A DNA stretch of 64,000 bases from the NCBI GenBank assembly GCA_018819135.1, contig JAHJQK010000142.1:32029-96028 (forward strand), in the 5' to 3' direction. This document shows positions 42,171-50,097 of this stretch, piece by piece. How positions within the stretch are numbered: the first letter of the stretch is position 1; each line of letters begins with the position of its first letter. This stretch comes from Pseudomonadota bacterium (GTDB lineage: Bacteria; Desulfobacterota; SM23-61). Under the pieces are notes generated by a model. The model was not told the origin of the DNA. It was given only the letters and a program-made list of their open reading frames with translations, and searched no databases. The position numbers and the translations under genes were made by a program.

Positions 42171-43829
42171 CTATGGCATCTTGATCACGGGGCGATGGTA
42201 GATACGGATTTCTTCCGGGACTTCGCCCTTCTTCAGCATGATGTGTTTCTGCCAGTTTTCATCGTCCTTTTTAGGAAAGTCGGCCCGGTAATGCCAAAAA
42301 CCCCAGCGGCTCTCCTTGCGTTCCAAGGAAGCGGTAGCCGATAGTTTGGCGCAGAGAATAATATTTTCCACCTCCAGGACCTTAAAGAGATCGTGAATGT
42401 CGCGGATACGCACCTTTTCACGAATTTCCTTCCGGAAGCGGTCCATCCACCACAGGGCCATGTTCAATTTATAGGCATTCTTCGGCGGGGTCACATAGTC
42501 GCTGATCAAACGGCGGACCTTGTATTCGAATTCCTCAATGGACACCTCCTTATCTTTTTGCTCCATTCGTTGCCGGAGGTCCCGTTTTAGTTCCTGCAGG
42601 CCCGTTACGATTGCCTTTTTGGCCCCTGGGTTTTTCCGGGCATAAGCCGTGGCCTCTTCAGCAGCAATCTCGCCGTAAACAAACGCTCCGCTCAGATGGC
42701 CTCGGGCGACCAGCGAAACGTCCCCGGCCGCATACAGTCCGGGTAGCGTTGAGGTAGCGTCCTGGTTTACGTAAATTCCTGTCATGCCATGCCCGCCGCA
42801 GAGATAAAATTCCGTAGGCCAGAGTTCGATATCGCCGGTCCGGAAATTGACGCCCCGCCCTTCGAAGAAGCGTTGCTGAACCGGCCGCTCTGTCGTAAAG
42901 AGGATGTCCTCGATCTCCCGGATCTTGGCTTCGGGTAGGTGCTTCATGCGGATCCGCAGGGGGCCCGCATCTTTCCGGTGTTCCAGGAGCATCGATTTTA
43001 TGGAAGGATGGTTGTCTTCCAGGTGGACATCCATGGCGGTGAGGAGGTGGGCTCCGCGGGTTAAGGTAATGTAAAGAAGCGGCGCATTGATATCCTTGAT
43101 GATATAATAATTCAGCGTGTATTCAAAACCCGTGAGTTCCGCACCGGCCCGAAACGCCATGGCGTACCCATCCCCAGTGTTGCCCGGGAAATCATAGACC
43201 CCATAAAGATAACCATTGTTGGGTAACCCAAAACGCGCGGTTCCTCCCGAAGATAGGATTACGGCTCCCGCATGGCAAACGACCAATTCGCCCGTGTGGA
43301 TGTTGATGCCAGTGGCCCCGACGACCCCCCCTTCCTCGACCATCAATTGTAACCCCATAAGCCGGTTAAAAACCTGGCAGCCCAATCCGAGTAAGCGCTT
43401 GGCCAGGATGGTCTTCAACTCCGGTTCCTTCATGGACAAGCAGAATTTACCTTTCGGGTGGACTTGCAGGAGCTCATAATTTCCCTCCGGATCCCTGGGG
43501 AAAAAGACCCCCCAGCTTTCCAATTTTTTCATCAGCGGGTAGCTGCGTTCGGCCATGCGATAATTGACCGGTTCGTCCATGACGCCTTCACAGGCGATCC
43601 CATTGGACTCGACGTAAAGCTCAGGTGTGGTCTTTCCCGGAACGGCTACAATGTTCAGGGCATCCATCCCCCGGGCAATGCAGCCGCTATACAGAATATG
43701 CCCCTTTTCGAAGATTACGACTTTCTGGGCGGGGTCAACTTCTTTGGCCCGGATCGCGGCCATCGCCCCCGCGCTTCCCCCGCCAATAATCAGAACGTCC
43801 GCATACACATGGGACTCTCTGAATTCCAT
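42171..43829 (-). CDS. AprA-like FAD-dependent oxidoreductase
   Basis: A 552-residue flavoprotein of the fumarate reductase/adenylylsulfate reductase alpha superfamily. The FAD loop IIGGGSAGAMAAIRAKE is N-terminal, SSGGTARFG and NTGDGYAMAFRAGAEL are mid-protein, and GLYAAGDVS closes the FAD domain. The C-terminus (WGFWHYRADFPKKDDENW) resembles AprA-type and related flavoproteins more than succinate dehydrogenase. No aprB, sat or qmo genes are nearby, so it is probably not the sulfate-reduction enzyme. A promoter-like sequence lies 76-105 bp upstream of the start. Confidence 0.82.
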   Translation of the reverse strand: MEFRESHVYADVLIIGGGSAGAMAAIRAKEVDPAQKVVIFEKGHILYSGCIARGMDALNIVAVPGKTTPELYVESNGIACEGVMDEPVNYRMAERSYPLMKKLESWGVFFPRDPEGNYELLQVHPKGKFCLSMKEPELKTILAKRLLGLGCQVFNRLMGLQLMVEEGGVVGATGINIHTGELVVCHAGAVILSSGGTARFGLPNNGYLYGVYDFPGNTGDGYAMAFRAGAELTGFEYTLNYYIIKDINAPLLYITLTRGAHLLTAMDVHLEDNHPSIKSMLLEHRKDAGPLRIRMKHLPEAKIREIEDILFTTERPVQQRFFEGRGVNFRTGDIELWPTEFYLCGGHGMTGIYVNQDATSTLPGLYAAGDVSLVARGHLSGAFVYGEIAAEEATAYARKNPGAKKAIVTGLQELKRDLRQRMEQKDKEVSIEEFEYKVRRLISDYVTPPKNAYKLNMALWWMDRFRKEIREKVRIRDIHDLFKVLEVENIILCAKLSATASLERKESRWGFWHYRADFPKKDDENWQKHIMLKKGEVPEEIRIYHRPVIKMP

Positions 43830-43904
43830 AAAATCCTCCTTGGAACCGTCTTAGAACTTTTCCTTACCCGTTATCCAATGACTCTTGGGTTGCGCATGGC
43901 TCTA

Positions 43905-43933
43905 CTCATACGATATGATACATGATAAGTCAA
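43905..43933 (-). promoter_or_regulatory. Candidate sigma-70 promoter for the AprA-like operon
   Basis: On the minus strand TTGACT (43933-43928) and TATGAG (43910-43905) are separated by exactly 17 nt, 76 bp before the first start codon. Upstream there are several TGCGCATG/ATGCGCA-like half sites (43960-44015), which could be an operator. Predicted by eye only. Confidence 0.45.
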
Positions 43934-44458
43934 TCTATACATAGCGACATAAATAATTGCGCATGTGGATTGTATTTATGCTCATATTGAGCACCTTTCT
44001 GCATTTTGCATGCGCATAAATTCATGACGGCGTGTATATTATCGTAAGAGCGTATTCTTGGGGCAGAGGTTGGCAATGATTTCGGAAGGATTTTACTCAT
44101 TTAACCGCGACCGCTTGAATAAAGAATTGATCTTCACCCTTCCCGGCGGTTCCTTACTACTACCTATTCTTGCTGAGATTCTGGACAGAAGAAAAAAACG
44201 CCGCATTGAAAATACTCCCTGAATTCAGATTTACTGAACGTCACCAGAAAAAGAATTTCAGGGGAGAAATTTTTGCGGACTTCGTCAGGTGGAGGAAAAG
44301 GGAATTCTCTGTTGCCGATCTTCTCCGCTGCCATTACCCCGCTCCGGGGTCTCTTCAAAAAGCAAAAATCCGTTTAAAGCGGGTTGGGCAAAATAATTTT
44401 TCTGGCAATTAAATGGCCCAACTATGCTCTTTCTAACGATCGTAATCCGCCTTTCTCT
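43934..44458. other. Intergenic region with no convincing gene
   Basis: About 520 bp between the AprA-like promoter and the HD-domain gene. The half nearer 43934 is AT-rich with GCGCAT-type repeats. A 48-codon plus-strand frame at 44076-44222 (preceded by AGAGG) is possible but unsupported. Longer frames on both strands at 44164-44412 look like chance. Confidence 0.4.
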
Positions 44459-45040
44459 TTAGCCTATATTTCCTTTTAGTCCTATGGTCTCCGCTACCTC
44501 TTGCATTCCTTTGATCGTATCTTCGATCAGTTCCTCTAAGCTAACTCCCAATCTCTCAGCACCCTTTTCAATGACCGTCCGGTCTACACCGGCAGCGAAC
44601 CTTTTGTCTTTCCATTTATTCTTTACCGACTTGCCGGTTACCTCCAAAACGCTCTTGGAAGGTCGAACCAAGGCAGTTGTCACCACGAGTCCCGTGAGCT
44701 CGTCAATGGCATAAAGGACTTTTTCCAGGTCCGTTTGGGGCTCCTCGTCTGAGCATATCCCCCAGCCGTGGGAAACGGCGGCCCGAATATATTCCTCTGG
44801 CCAATGGTGCTCGACAAGGATTGTTCTCGTTTTCCGGCAGTGCTGATCCGGAAATTTTTCATAATCGAGATCATGAATCAGACCGATTACGCCCCACTTC
44901 TCTTCATCCGCACCCCGTTTTCGGGCTATATAACGCATAACCCCTTCGACGGCGTAAGCGTGCTTGCGCAGGCTATCACTTTCGTTATACTGGTGTAAAA
45001 TGGCTAGGGTCTCTTCGCGGGTTGGTACCTTTGGTTCCAT
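44459..45040 (-). CDS. HD-domain hydrolase
   Basis: A 193-residue HD-superfamily protein. LRKHAYAVEGVMRYIAR contains the first His, GLIHDLDYEKFPDQH the HD pair, VEHHWPEEYIRAAVSHGWG further His residues, and ALYAIDELTG or its equivalent (YAIDELTGLV) the last Asp. It is the compact HDIG type usually acting on nucleotides or phosphate esters. It stands alone on the minus strand; the substrate is unknown. Confidence 0.85.
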   Translation of the reverse strand: MEPKVPTREETLAILHQYNESDSLRKHAYAVEGVMRYIARKRGADEEKWGVIGLIHDLDYEKFPDQHCRKTRTILVEHHWPEEYIRAAVSHGWGICSDEEPQTDLEKVLYAIDELTGLVVTTALVRPSKSVLEVTGKSVKNKWKDKRFAAGVDRTVIEKGAERLGVSLEELIEDTIKGMQEVAETIGLKGNIG

Positions 45041-45164
45041 TATTTCACTCCTTCTTTTTTTTCTTACTATTACTTATTTCCCCACCGCGGTCAAGTCCTC
45101 TGCAATGCTTGCTCCCCAACCCCCTTAGGAGACTGGCCACGGGTTAGGGGTTGTGTGTCTTGTC
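45041..45164. other. Spacer without gene
   Basis: This stretch has pyrimidine runs and CCCCTTAGGAGACTGG text. I see no gene, RNA or clear terminator. The 250 bp between 45291 and 45547, beyond the small frame at 45165-45290, likewise shows only the 3' side of the antitoxin region and AT-rich DNA. Confidence 0.4.
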
Positions 45165-45290
45165 TTACCCCTTACGGTATACTGCTTGAGCGGCGCTGGA
45201 TGCGTAACTTCCCTCCTTTCCCCGTTTGTCCAGGTGTTCGATGATTTTCTTGGCTACCTGCTCATTCCATCTATTTTGGTGACTATCCAT
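45165..45290 (-). CDS. Small ORF (41 aa), possible LUD-domain N-terminal remnant
   Basis: An ATG at 45290 sits at ideal distance from AAGGAGG, and the frame runs 41 codons to TAA at 45165. The product begins MDSHQNRWNEQVAKKIIEHL and ends QAVYRKG. This opening resembles the first 40 residues of LutC/LUD lactate-utilisation proteins, from memory only. The rest of such a protein is absent, so it is either a truncated gene or a real small protein. Confidence 0.4.
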   Translation of the reverse strand: MDSHQNRWNEQVAKKIIEHLDKRGKEGSYASSAAQAVYRKG

Positions 45291-45547
45291 TATTAACCTC
45301 CTTGGTCGATTTTTAATCGAAATCTACACCTTCTGGCATAGCCTGTCAATTTTTAAACTCTAAACCAGGGATTTCTTCTATGTTCAAATTCAGGGTTTCT
45401 CTGGAATCCAAAGTAGAGGCTCCTAATCAGAATATTGAGAATTTTAACCGGCAGTTTCAGCTGGGAGAAAAAGAAAGGGAGGCTGTCGAATGGGGTTGGG
45501 AGCAGGAAATGGGAGATAAATTTTCTGAAGAGGTTCTCCCCATTCTT

Positions 45548-45841
45548 TTACCGATCATTGCCGGCAGCAGCTTTTTCTTGGTCGATTTTTTCGTGCAGCC
45601 ACATGGACATGAGCTGGGTGCAAGAAAGTCCTTTTCGGCGGGCGATGCGCTTCGCCATGGAAAGATCAAACGGGTCCATACGGAGGGAGACCGGCTGCCG
45701 GGTGGGGCGGTAGGCTTTGAAAATTACTGATTGTTCAAGAACCTGGGCAGTTTCTCCCGGTTTTTCTTGGGCTATGGAGGTATCCCAGGAGCGGGCTTCT
45801 TTTTGCAGTCTCTTTCGTATTTTTTCTGGCAGTTTGTTCAT
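45548..45841 (-). CDS. BrnA/CopG-like antitoxin
   Basis: A 97-residue protein directly after the BrnT-like toxin, joined by an ATGA overlap (45838-45841). The C-terminal half (QPVSLRMDPFDLSMAKRIAR followed by SCTQLMSMWLHEKI) has the strand-helix-helix look of ribbon-helix-helix antitoxins of the BrnA/CopG type. The N-terminal part would wrap the toxin. It probably also represses its own promoter. Confidence 0.75.
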   Translation of the reverse strand: MNKLPEKIRKRLQKEARSWDTSIAQEKPGETAQVLEQSVIFKAYRPTRQPVSLRMDPFDLSMAKRIARRKGLSCTQLMSMWLHEKIDQEKAAAGNDR

Positions 45842-46158
45842 TTTTTAAGCCTCCTAAAATAAGCTCGCTGGGTTGAAGGCATCATGGGAAAGGCAGTCAC
45901 GCATCGCCAAACCCCAAATTCAGGATAAGGAGCAATGATAGCTTCCACACACAAGCCGGATGCATCAGTACCCCAAAGTCTGTATCGATATTCACTCATC
46001 CGGCCTATTTTCTTTTTGCTTCTAAGCGCGAGGGTCGGGTAAGGACCCTCGCCATAATATACTTCTTCTACCTGCTCCGGCCTAAGCCCATGTTTCGCGA
46101 TGTGTTCTATGTTATAATCATCCCAATCAGGTTCAAGGCCCGGATCTGGCGTGATCAT
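45838..46158 (-). CDS. BrnT-family toxin
   Basis: A BrnT-like RNase toxin of 106 residues from this start. DWDDYNIEHIAKHGLRPEQV is the typical N-terminal signature; YRYRLWGTDASG and TAFPMMPSTQRAYFRR give the core strands and final Arg/Tyr residues. An in-frame ATG at 46185 exists, but it lies between the -35 and -10 boxes of a good promoter, so I prefer the ATG at 46158, which would give a leaderless message. The antitoxin follows in the same unit. Confidence 0.75.
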   Translation of the reverse strand: MITPDPGLEPDWDDYNIEHIAKHGLRPEQVEEVYYGEGPYPTLALRSKKKIGRMSEYRYRLWGTDASGLCVEAIIAPYPEFGVWRCVTAFPMMPSTQRAYFRRLKK

Positions 46159-46160
46159 AA

Positions 46161-46192
46161 TACATCGTAATGTAATTTTTTGCATACGTCAA
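46161..46192 (-). promoter_or_regulatory. Promoter with overlapping palindrome for the BrnTA-like operon
   Basis: On the minus strand TTGACG (46192-46187) and TACGAT (46169-46164) are 17 nt apart. The -10 box lies within the inverted repeat TACAT-cgta-ATGTA (46161-46174), a plausible site for autorepression by the antitoxin. Transcription would begin almost at the ATG at 46158. Confidence 0.5.
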
Positions 46193-46257
46193 GAGAGGGA
46201 GTCAGAGCGGCCTAAGTAATTTGATCGAGGGATTGAATATCCAGGTGGAGGAAAACG

Positions 46258-46413
46258 ATGGCAAAAGTCAGGTGCGCGATATGCAACAAGGAAACGGACT
46301 CCGGGAACTTAGGCGTAAAATATTGTCCCAAATGCGGCCTTTGGTTTTGCTACGAACATGCCGGACCCAGTAGAACGCAGTGCCCAAAATGCAGATCGTA
46401 TTCTTTGCAATGA
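46258..46413 (+). CDS. Small zinc-ribbon protein (51 aa)
   Basis: An ATG at 46258 follows GGTGGAGG, and the frame runs to TGA at 46411-46413. The 51 residues contain three C-x2-C pairs (CAIC, CPKC, CPKC) plus a Cys-His element (WFCYEHAG), as in small double zinc-ribbon proteins. No other domain is present. The function is unknown; nucleic-acid or protein binding is the usual guess. Confidence 0.6.
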   Translation: MAKVRCAICNKETDSGNLGVKYCPKCGLWFCYEHAGPSRTQCPKCRSYSLQ

Positions 46414-46564
46414 AAACCAAATCTCGTTAGATAATAGGATAGGAGAGGATACTTTTAGATGTCTTTGCTAATAGAAGAGCATTAGAGATCCAATATTAAA
46501 ACGAGTGGCACACTTCTTTTCTAAATAACAATTTTGATGATTTTGAGCAACGTCCCGGTTTTCC

Positions 46565-46822
46565 GTGGAAAAATGGAATTTCCCTCCAGACTCTCTACAG
46601 GTTGTCGAGTATAATCTCCCTTCCAATAAGGCCAACTCGTTTTCGGTGACCATGGCGGAAGTTGAAGGTATAAAGGGGTACATTCGGGGAAGTGTAAAGG
46701 ATATGCAGTCCCTTTTAAAAGATCCCGAGAACAATATCCCATTGCCTGAGGAGCAATTCAGCAAAGTGGAGAACGAGCGGGTAAGTCTCAGATGTAATTT
46801 TAGGAAAGTCTGCAGAATTTAG
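46565..46822 (+). CDS. Hypothetical protein (85 aa), uncertain
   Basis: A GTG-initiated frame of 85 residues with natural-looking composition in the middle (VTMAEVEGIKGYIRGSVKDM, then SLLKDPENNIPLPEEQF). I do not recognise it, and frames on the other strand overlap it. It may be the tail of a larger gene. There is no clear ribosome site. Confidence 0.3.
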   Translation: MEKWNFPPDSLQVVEYNLPSNKANSFSVTMAEVEGIKGYIRGSVKDMQSLLKDPENNIPLPEEQFSKVENERVSLRCNFRKVCRI

Positions 46823-46888
46823 AGAGGTGATCCATTTCTTAGAATTCTATATTCCCAAGTACCTATAGTTGGAAAGCCTTGATATCTA

Positions 46889-46976
46889 TGGTGCCGGCGG
46901 TCGGAATTGAACCGACACGTCCCCAACGGACACGGGATTTTGAGTCCCGCGCGTCTACCAGTTCCACCACGCCGGC
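46889..46976 (-). tRNA. tRNA-Leu (anticodon CAA)
   Basis: The minus strand folds as a class II tRNA of 88 nt with encoded CCA. The acceptor stem is GCCGGCG/CGCCGGC, the anticodon stem CGGGA/TCCCG with loop CTCAAAA (anticodon CAA). A variable arm around CGTTGGGGACG and the T arm TCGGTTCAATTCCGA follow. It reads UUG codons. Confidence 0.95.
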
Positions 46977-47108
46977 ACATCAGGCCAAGATTAAAAAGAA
47001 CGGGGAAATCAAAAGAATTATAATGGGCGGTGGAAGCCATGTCAAGAAAAAATAAAAATTGTTGACAGAGTGATATTTTAACCTTAAAATTGCATCTACG
47101 CTATATGT

Positions 47109-47184
47109 GGGGCTGTGGCGCAGCTGGGAGCGCGCATGAATGGCATTCATGAGGTCAGGGGTTCGATCCCCCTCAGCTCCACCA
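47109..47184 (+). tRNA. tRNA-Ala (anticodon GGC)
   Basis: A 76-nt tRNA with encoded CCA. The acceptor stem GGGGCTG/CAGCTCC has one G-U pair, the anticodon stem is CATGA/TCATG with loop ATGGCAT (anticodon GGC), and the T arm is AGGGGTTCGATCCCCCT. It is divergent from tRNA-Leu, with about 130 bp between them, and is followed by a strong terminator. Confidence 0.96.
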
Positions 47185-47191
47185 AATAAAA

Positions 47192-47229
47192 ATGGGGTTA
47201 CGTCAACTTGATGTAACCCCATTTTTTTC
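47192..47229 (+). terminator. Intrinsic terminator after tRNA-Ala
   Basis: A 14-bp stem with one G-U pair (ATGGGGTTACGTCA against TGATGTAACCCCAT, 3-nt loop, 47192-47222) is followed directly by seven T residues. It starts 8 nt after the tRNA end. The 285 bp from 47223 to 47507 hold no gene, apart from a 44-codon open remnant at 47365-47499 that I cannot assign. Confidence 0.9.
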
Positions 47230-47507
47230 GTATAGCCGCTACCAAAGGTTAAAGTTTGCTCGCAAAGATTGTTATGAGAGATTTTTCGATGGACTTCAGT
47301 TTCTTACGGGCCATCGGTGATCTGCCGTCCGCGCCAGGAAACGGGTGGACCCTTCCATCGGTAGGGCAACTCGATCTTCCCGCCAGGTTCAGCTGCCTAC
47401 AACGGCGATATATTTATTGCCTTCGCCATAGATAATTACTCGAACCCAGGTGGTGGAACATCGGTAAAACCGCCCGGTGCCACAGTGGAGGGCAAGTAAA
47501 AGCTTCA

Positions 47508-48686
47508 TTAAAAGATAAGAACCCCTTCTTTTTTCAATTGTTCGATTTCTTCCTCAGAAATATTGATGGATTTCAAAAGCTCACGGGTTCCTTCTCCTAC
47601 GGCGGGGGGATTGATGCGTAGGCCAAAATCATAAGCGCCCAATCGAACGGGGATGCGGGGAAGCTTGGTCCGACCTCCGCCGGGAAGTAAAATTTCTACA
47701 AGGCTTCCACCTTCGTTCAGTTGCGGGTCTTGAAAGAGGTCTTCTGGTCTGGCAATCGGAGCAAAAGGAATTCCCGCCTTCTCGCACAGCTGGATGATTT
47801 CCTCCTTGGTTTTTTCCTGGAATATTTTCCTTAATTCAGGAATGAGCCAGGGCCGCTGCTCAATCCGGGCGTTGTTGGATTGAATCCTTTTATCCGCTGC
47901 TAAATCGGGACGCTCGAAAATCCGGCAAAAACTCTCCCATTGTTTGTCACTGGTAATTCCGATGAAAATATCTTCGTCCCCTTTGGTTTTGAATATATCG
48001 TAAATGGCCCAGGCGCTTACCCGTTTGGGCATAGGGGGAACCGCTTTCCCAGTAACGGCGGAATAAGCCATAAACTGGCCCATCAGGAAAGCGGTCGATT
48101 CGTATAAAGAAGCAATGACAAATTGACCTTTTCCTGTTGTCTGTCGCTCGTAGAGGGCTGCGAGGATGCCGATGACCCCGTAACTTCCTCCCATAATATC
48201 CACAACCGAAGCTCCGGCCCGCAGAGGCTGGCCGGGAGGTCCGGTCATATAGGCCAGACCGCCCATCATCTGGACTACTTCGTCCAAGGCCGGCCGGTTC
48301 TCGTAAGGGCCTTTCATGAAACCTTTCAGGGAACAATAGATCAGCCGTGGATTCAACTGAGACAATTCTTCATAGCCCAAGCCCAAACGTTCTACGGTTC
48401 CCGGCCCGAAGTTTTCGATAAAGACATCCGATTGCAGCACGAGGTTTTTTAAAAGTTCAAGCCCCTTCGGGGCCTTCAAGTCAAGGGCGAGACTTTTCTT
48501 GTTGCGGTTGTAGAAGGGGAAAAATCCCTGCCCGAACCCCATGAGTCGGCGGGTATCGTCTCCTTTGGGGACCCTTTCAATTTTGATCACTTCTGCCCCC
48601 ATATCGGCCAGCACCAGGCCGCAGGTCGGTCCCATGACCGTATGACCCAATTCCAGAACACGGATACCACTGAGAGGGAGTCTCAT
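47508..48686 (-). CDS. CaiB/BaiF (family III) CoA-transferase
   Basis: A 392-residue family III CoA-transferase, full length. LSGIRVLELGHTVMGPTCGL opens the protein, GAEVIKIERVPKGDDTR gives the CoA-binding part, and GASVVDIMGGSYG near residue 165 contains the catalytic Asp. It is a distinct paralogue of the protein at 2796-4010. It lies 90 bp downstream of an aldo-keto reductase gene in the same direction. The acid handled is unknown. Confidence 0.9.
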   Translation of the reverse strand: MRLPLSGIRVLELGHTVMGPTCGLVLADMGAEVIKIERVPKGDDTRRLMGFGQGFFPFYNRNKKSLALDLKAPKGLELLKNLVLQSDVFIENFGPGTVERLGLGYEELSQLNPRLIYCSLKGFMKGPYENRPALDEVVQMMGGLAYMTGPPGQPLRAGASVVDIMGGSYGVIGILAALYERQTTGKGQFVIASLYESTAFLMGQFMAYSAVTGKAVPPMPKRVSAWAIYDIFKTKGDEDIFIGITSDKQWESFCRIFERPDLAADKRIQSNNARIEQRPWLIPELRKIFQEKTKEEIIQLCEKAGIPFAPIARPEDLFQDPQLNEGGSLVEILLPGGGRTKLPRIPVRLGAYDFGLRINPPAVGEGTRELLKSINISEEEIEQLKKEGVLIF

Positions 48687-48777
48687 GAAGAAACCTCGCT
48701 TTTCTTATTTTCTATTTTTCTAATTCCACTCCGAGGCCCCAAGCAGCAATAGAAACCCGCTTGATCCCTAGAAAATC

Positions 48778-49818
48778 TTAGTTTGACAGGGAACCGGATG
48801 ATTTCAGTTGTTCATCCACCCACCGCAGATTTTCTTCAATCAGGTCCGGTATGGGAAGTTGATAGGGACAACGATCCTTGCACACCTCACAAGCGGTGCA
48901 GCTTCTGGCTTTATCGATGGCTTCCCGATGCCGGCCTTTTTGCAAAATCCCTTCCCCCATCCGTTTAACCATGGAGCGGATGCCCAGTACCACCTGAATG
49001 GGAATCTCTTCTGCACAGGGTTGACAGTAATCGCACCGCCGGCAGAAGACTTTTTCGTAGCGTTTTTGGATTTCTTCAATCTCTTTTTTCTCCTCTGGCG
49101 TCAGCGGCTGGCCCTCTTGGAAAACCTTCCAGTTTTCTTTGAAGAGGTCTTTTTGCTCCACCCCGGCAATCACCACAATGCCAGGCTGGGACAAGGCATA
49201 TTTTAAAGCCAGCCCGGCTTTTTCGATGACCCCACCGGAAAAGGGCTTCATGGCGATCATCCCCACATTTTTACTTATGGCCCTGGGGATGACTTTTTCC
49301 CGGGCCAGAGGCTCGACAAAACTGAAACAAACCATGATGGTATCGAAAAGTTCGTCATCCAGAGAACGATCCAGTACATCTAGGCTGTGGCTGGTAATCC
49401 CGATATGGCCGATCAGGCCTTCTTCCTTGGCCTTCTTCAGGCTTTCCAGAGCCCCTCCCGGAGAAATCACTTTCCGGTAATCCGTCTCATCCTTCACAAA
49501 GTGGCATTGGTAAAGATCAATGTAGTCCCTCTGGAGCTCTTTCAGACTTACCTCCAAGTCGGCGCGGGCGCCATCCGCGGTCTTACTATGGGATTTGGAG
49601 GCCAAGATAACTTTTTTATCCGTTTGCTTCAAGGCCAGGCCAATTCGCCGCTCGCTGGTGGTGTAGGCCCGGGAAGTATCGATAAAATCAACCCCCAGGT
49701 GGATGGCATGTAAAACCGTCTCTACCGCCTGGGTTTCGCTTACTCGCTGAATGGGAATTCCCCCGAATCCGAGCCGATACACCTCAAGTCCTGTTCTCCC
49801 GATCACTATCCTTTCCAT
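48778..49818 (-). CDS. Aldo-keto reductase with C-terminal ferredoxin domain
   Basis: A 346-residue aldo-keto reductase (TIM barrel). DFIDTSRAYTTSERRIG holds Asp and Tyr, LASKSHSK the Lys and YQCHFVKDE the His of the catalytic tetrad. The C-terminal 90 residues add CRRCDYCQPC and CTACEVCKDRCPY, two cysteine clusters typical of the 4Fe-4S aldo-keto reductases of anaerobes. It would reduce a carbonyl or oxidise an alcohol with NAD(P), with the clusters giving a link to ferredoxin. Confidence 0.9.
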   Translation of the reverse strand: MERIVIGRTGLEVYRLGFGGIPIQRVSETQAVETVLHAIHLGVDFIDTSRAYTTSERRIGLALKQTDKKVILASKSHSKTADGARADLEVSLKELQRDYIDLYQCHFVKDETDYRKVISPGGALESLKKAKEEGLIGHIGITSHSLDVLDRSLDDELFDTIMVCFSFVEPLAREKVIPRAISKNVGMIAMKPFSGGVIEKAGLALKYALSQPGIVVIAGVEQKDLFKENWKVFQEGQPLTPEEKKEIEEIQKRYEKVFCRRCDYCQPCAEEIPIQVVLGIRSMVKRMGEGILQKGRHREAIDKARSCTACEVCKDRCPYQLPIPDLIEENLRWVDEQLKSSGSLSN

Positions 49819-50051
49819 ACACTCCCCTAATCTTTTTAATATTTAATACTTCTCCCCGAATTTAACCAACAACATGACATCGCAAAGATTTTAATATATG
49901 AGGTCAGAGCTTCCATTGCAACCTTTTTTCCATATGCCCTATTCCTTCCCCTTCCTCCTGATCATCTATTCCCGCGGACTCCAAGTGGAAGGTTCGTCCC
50001 GCTCTCGCTCTTCTTGTCTTTTTACGCCCATTTTCTCTTGTTGGCCTCAAG

Positions 50052-50077
50052 AAGGTTGCAATCCTGATAGCAACCTT
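50052..50077. promoter_or_regulatory. Hairpin upstream of the MFS gene
   Basis: AAGGTTGC (50052-50059) pairs with GCAACCTT (50070-50077) over a 10-nt loop, 20 bp before the MFS start and followed by TTATTATT. It could be a weak terminator or attenuator. A further GCAACCTT copy is at about 49918. The rest of the 279-bp divergent gap shows no gene. Confidence 0.35.
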
Positions 50078-50097
50078 TTATTATTAGTTTACCTATT

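Noticed and set aside
42171..43829. Dissimilatory adenylylsulfate reductase alpha subunit (aprA)
   Set aside because: No aprB, sat, qmo or dsr genes nearby; the pairing with a GltD-like protein points to another redox role.
44076..44222. 48-codon plus-strand frame
   Set aside because: Only a weak AGAGG precedes it and the product resembles nothing I know; listed only as part of the spacer.
46468..46764. Minus-strand frames opposite the 85-residue hypothetical
   Set aside because: They are unlike proteins in composition and overlap a more natural-looking plus-strand frame.
47365..47499. 44-codon open stretch after an in-frame TAG, reading like a protein tail
   Set aside because: No start codon context and no family recognised; too short to call a remnant with confidence.
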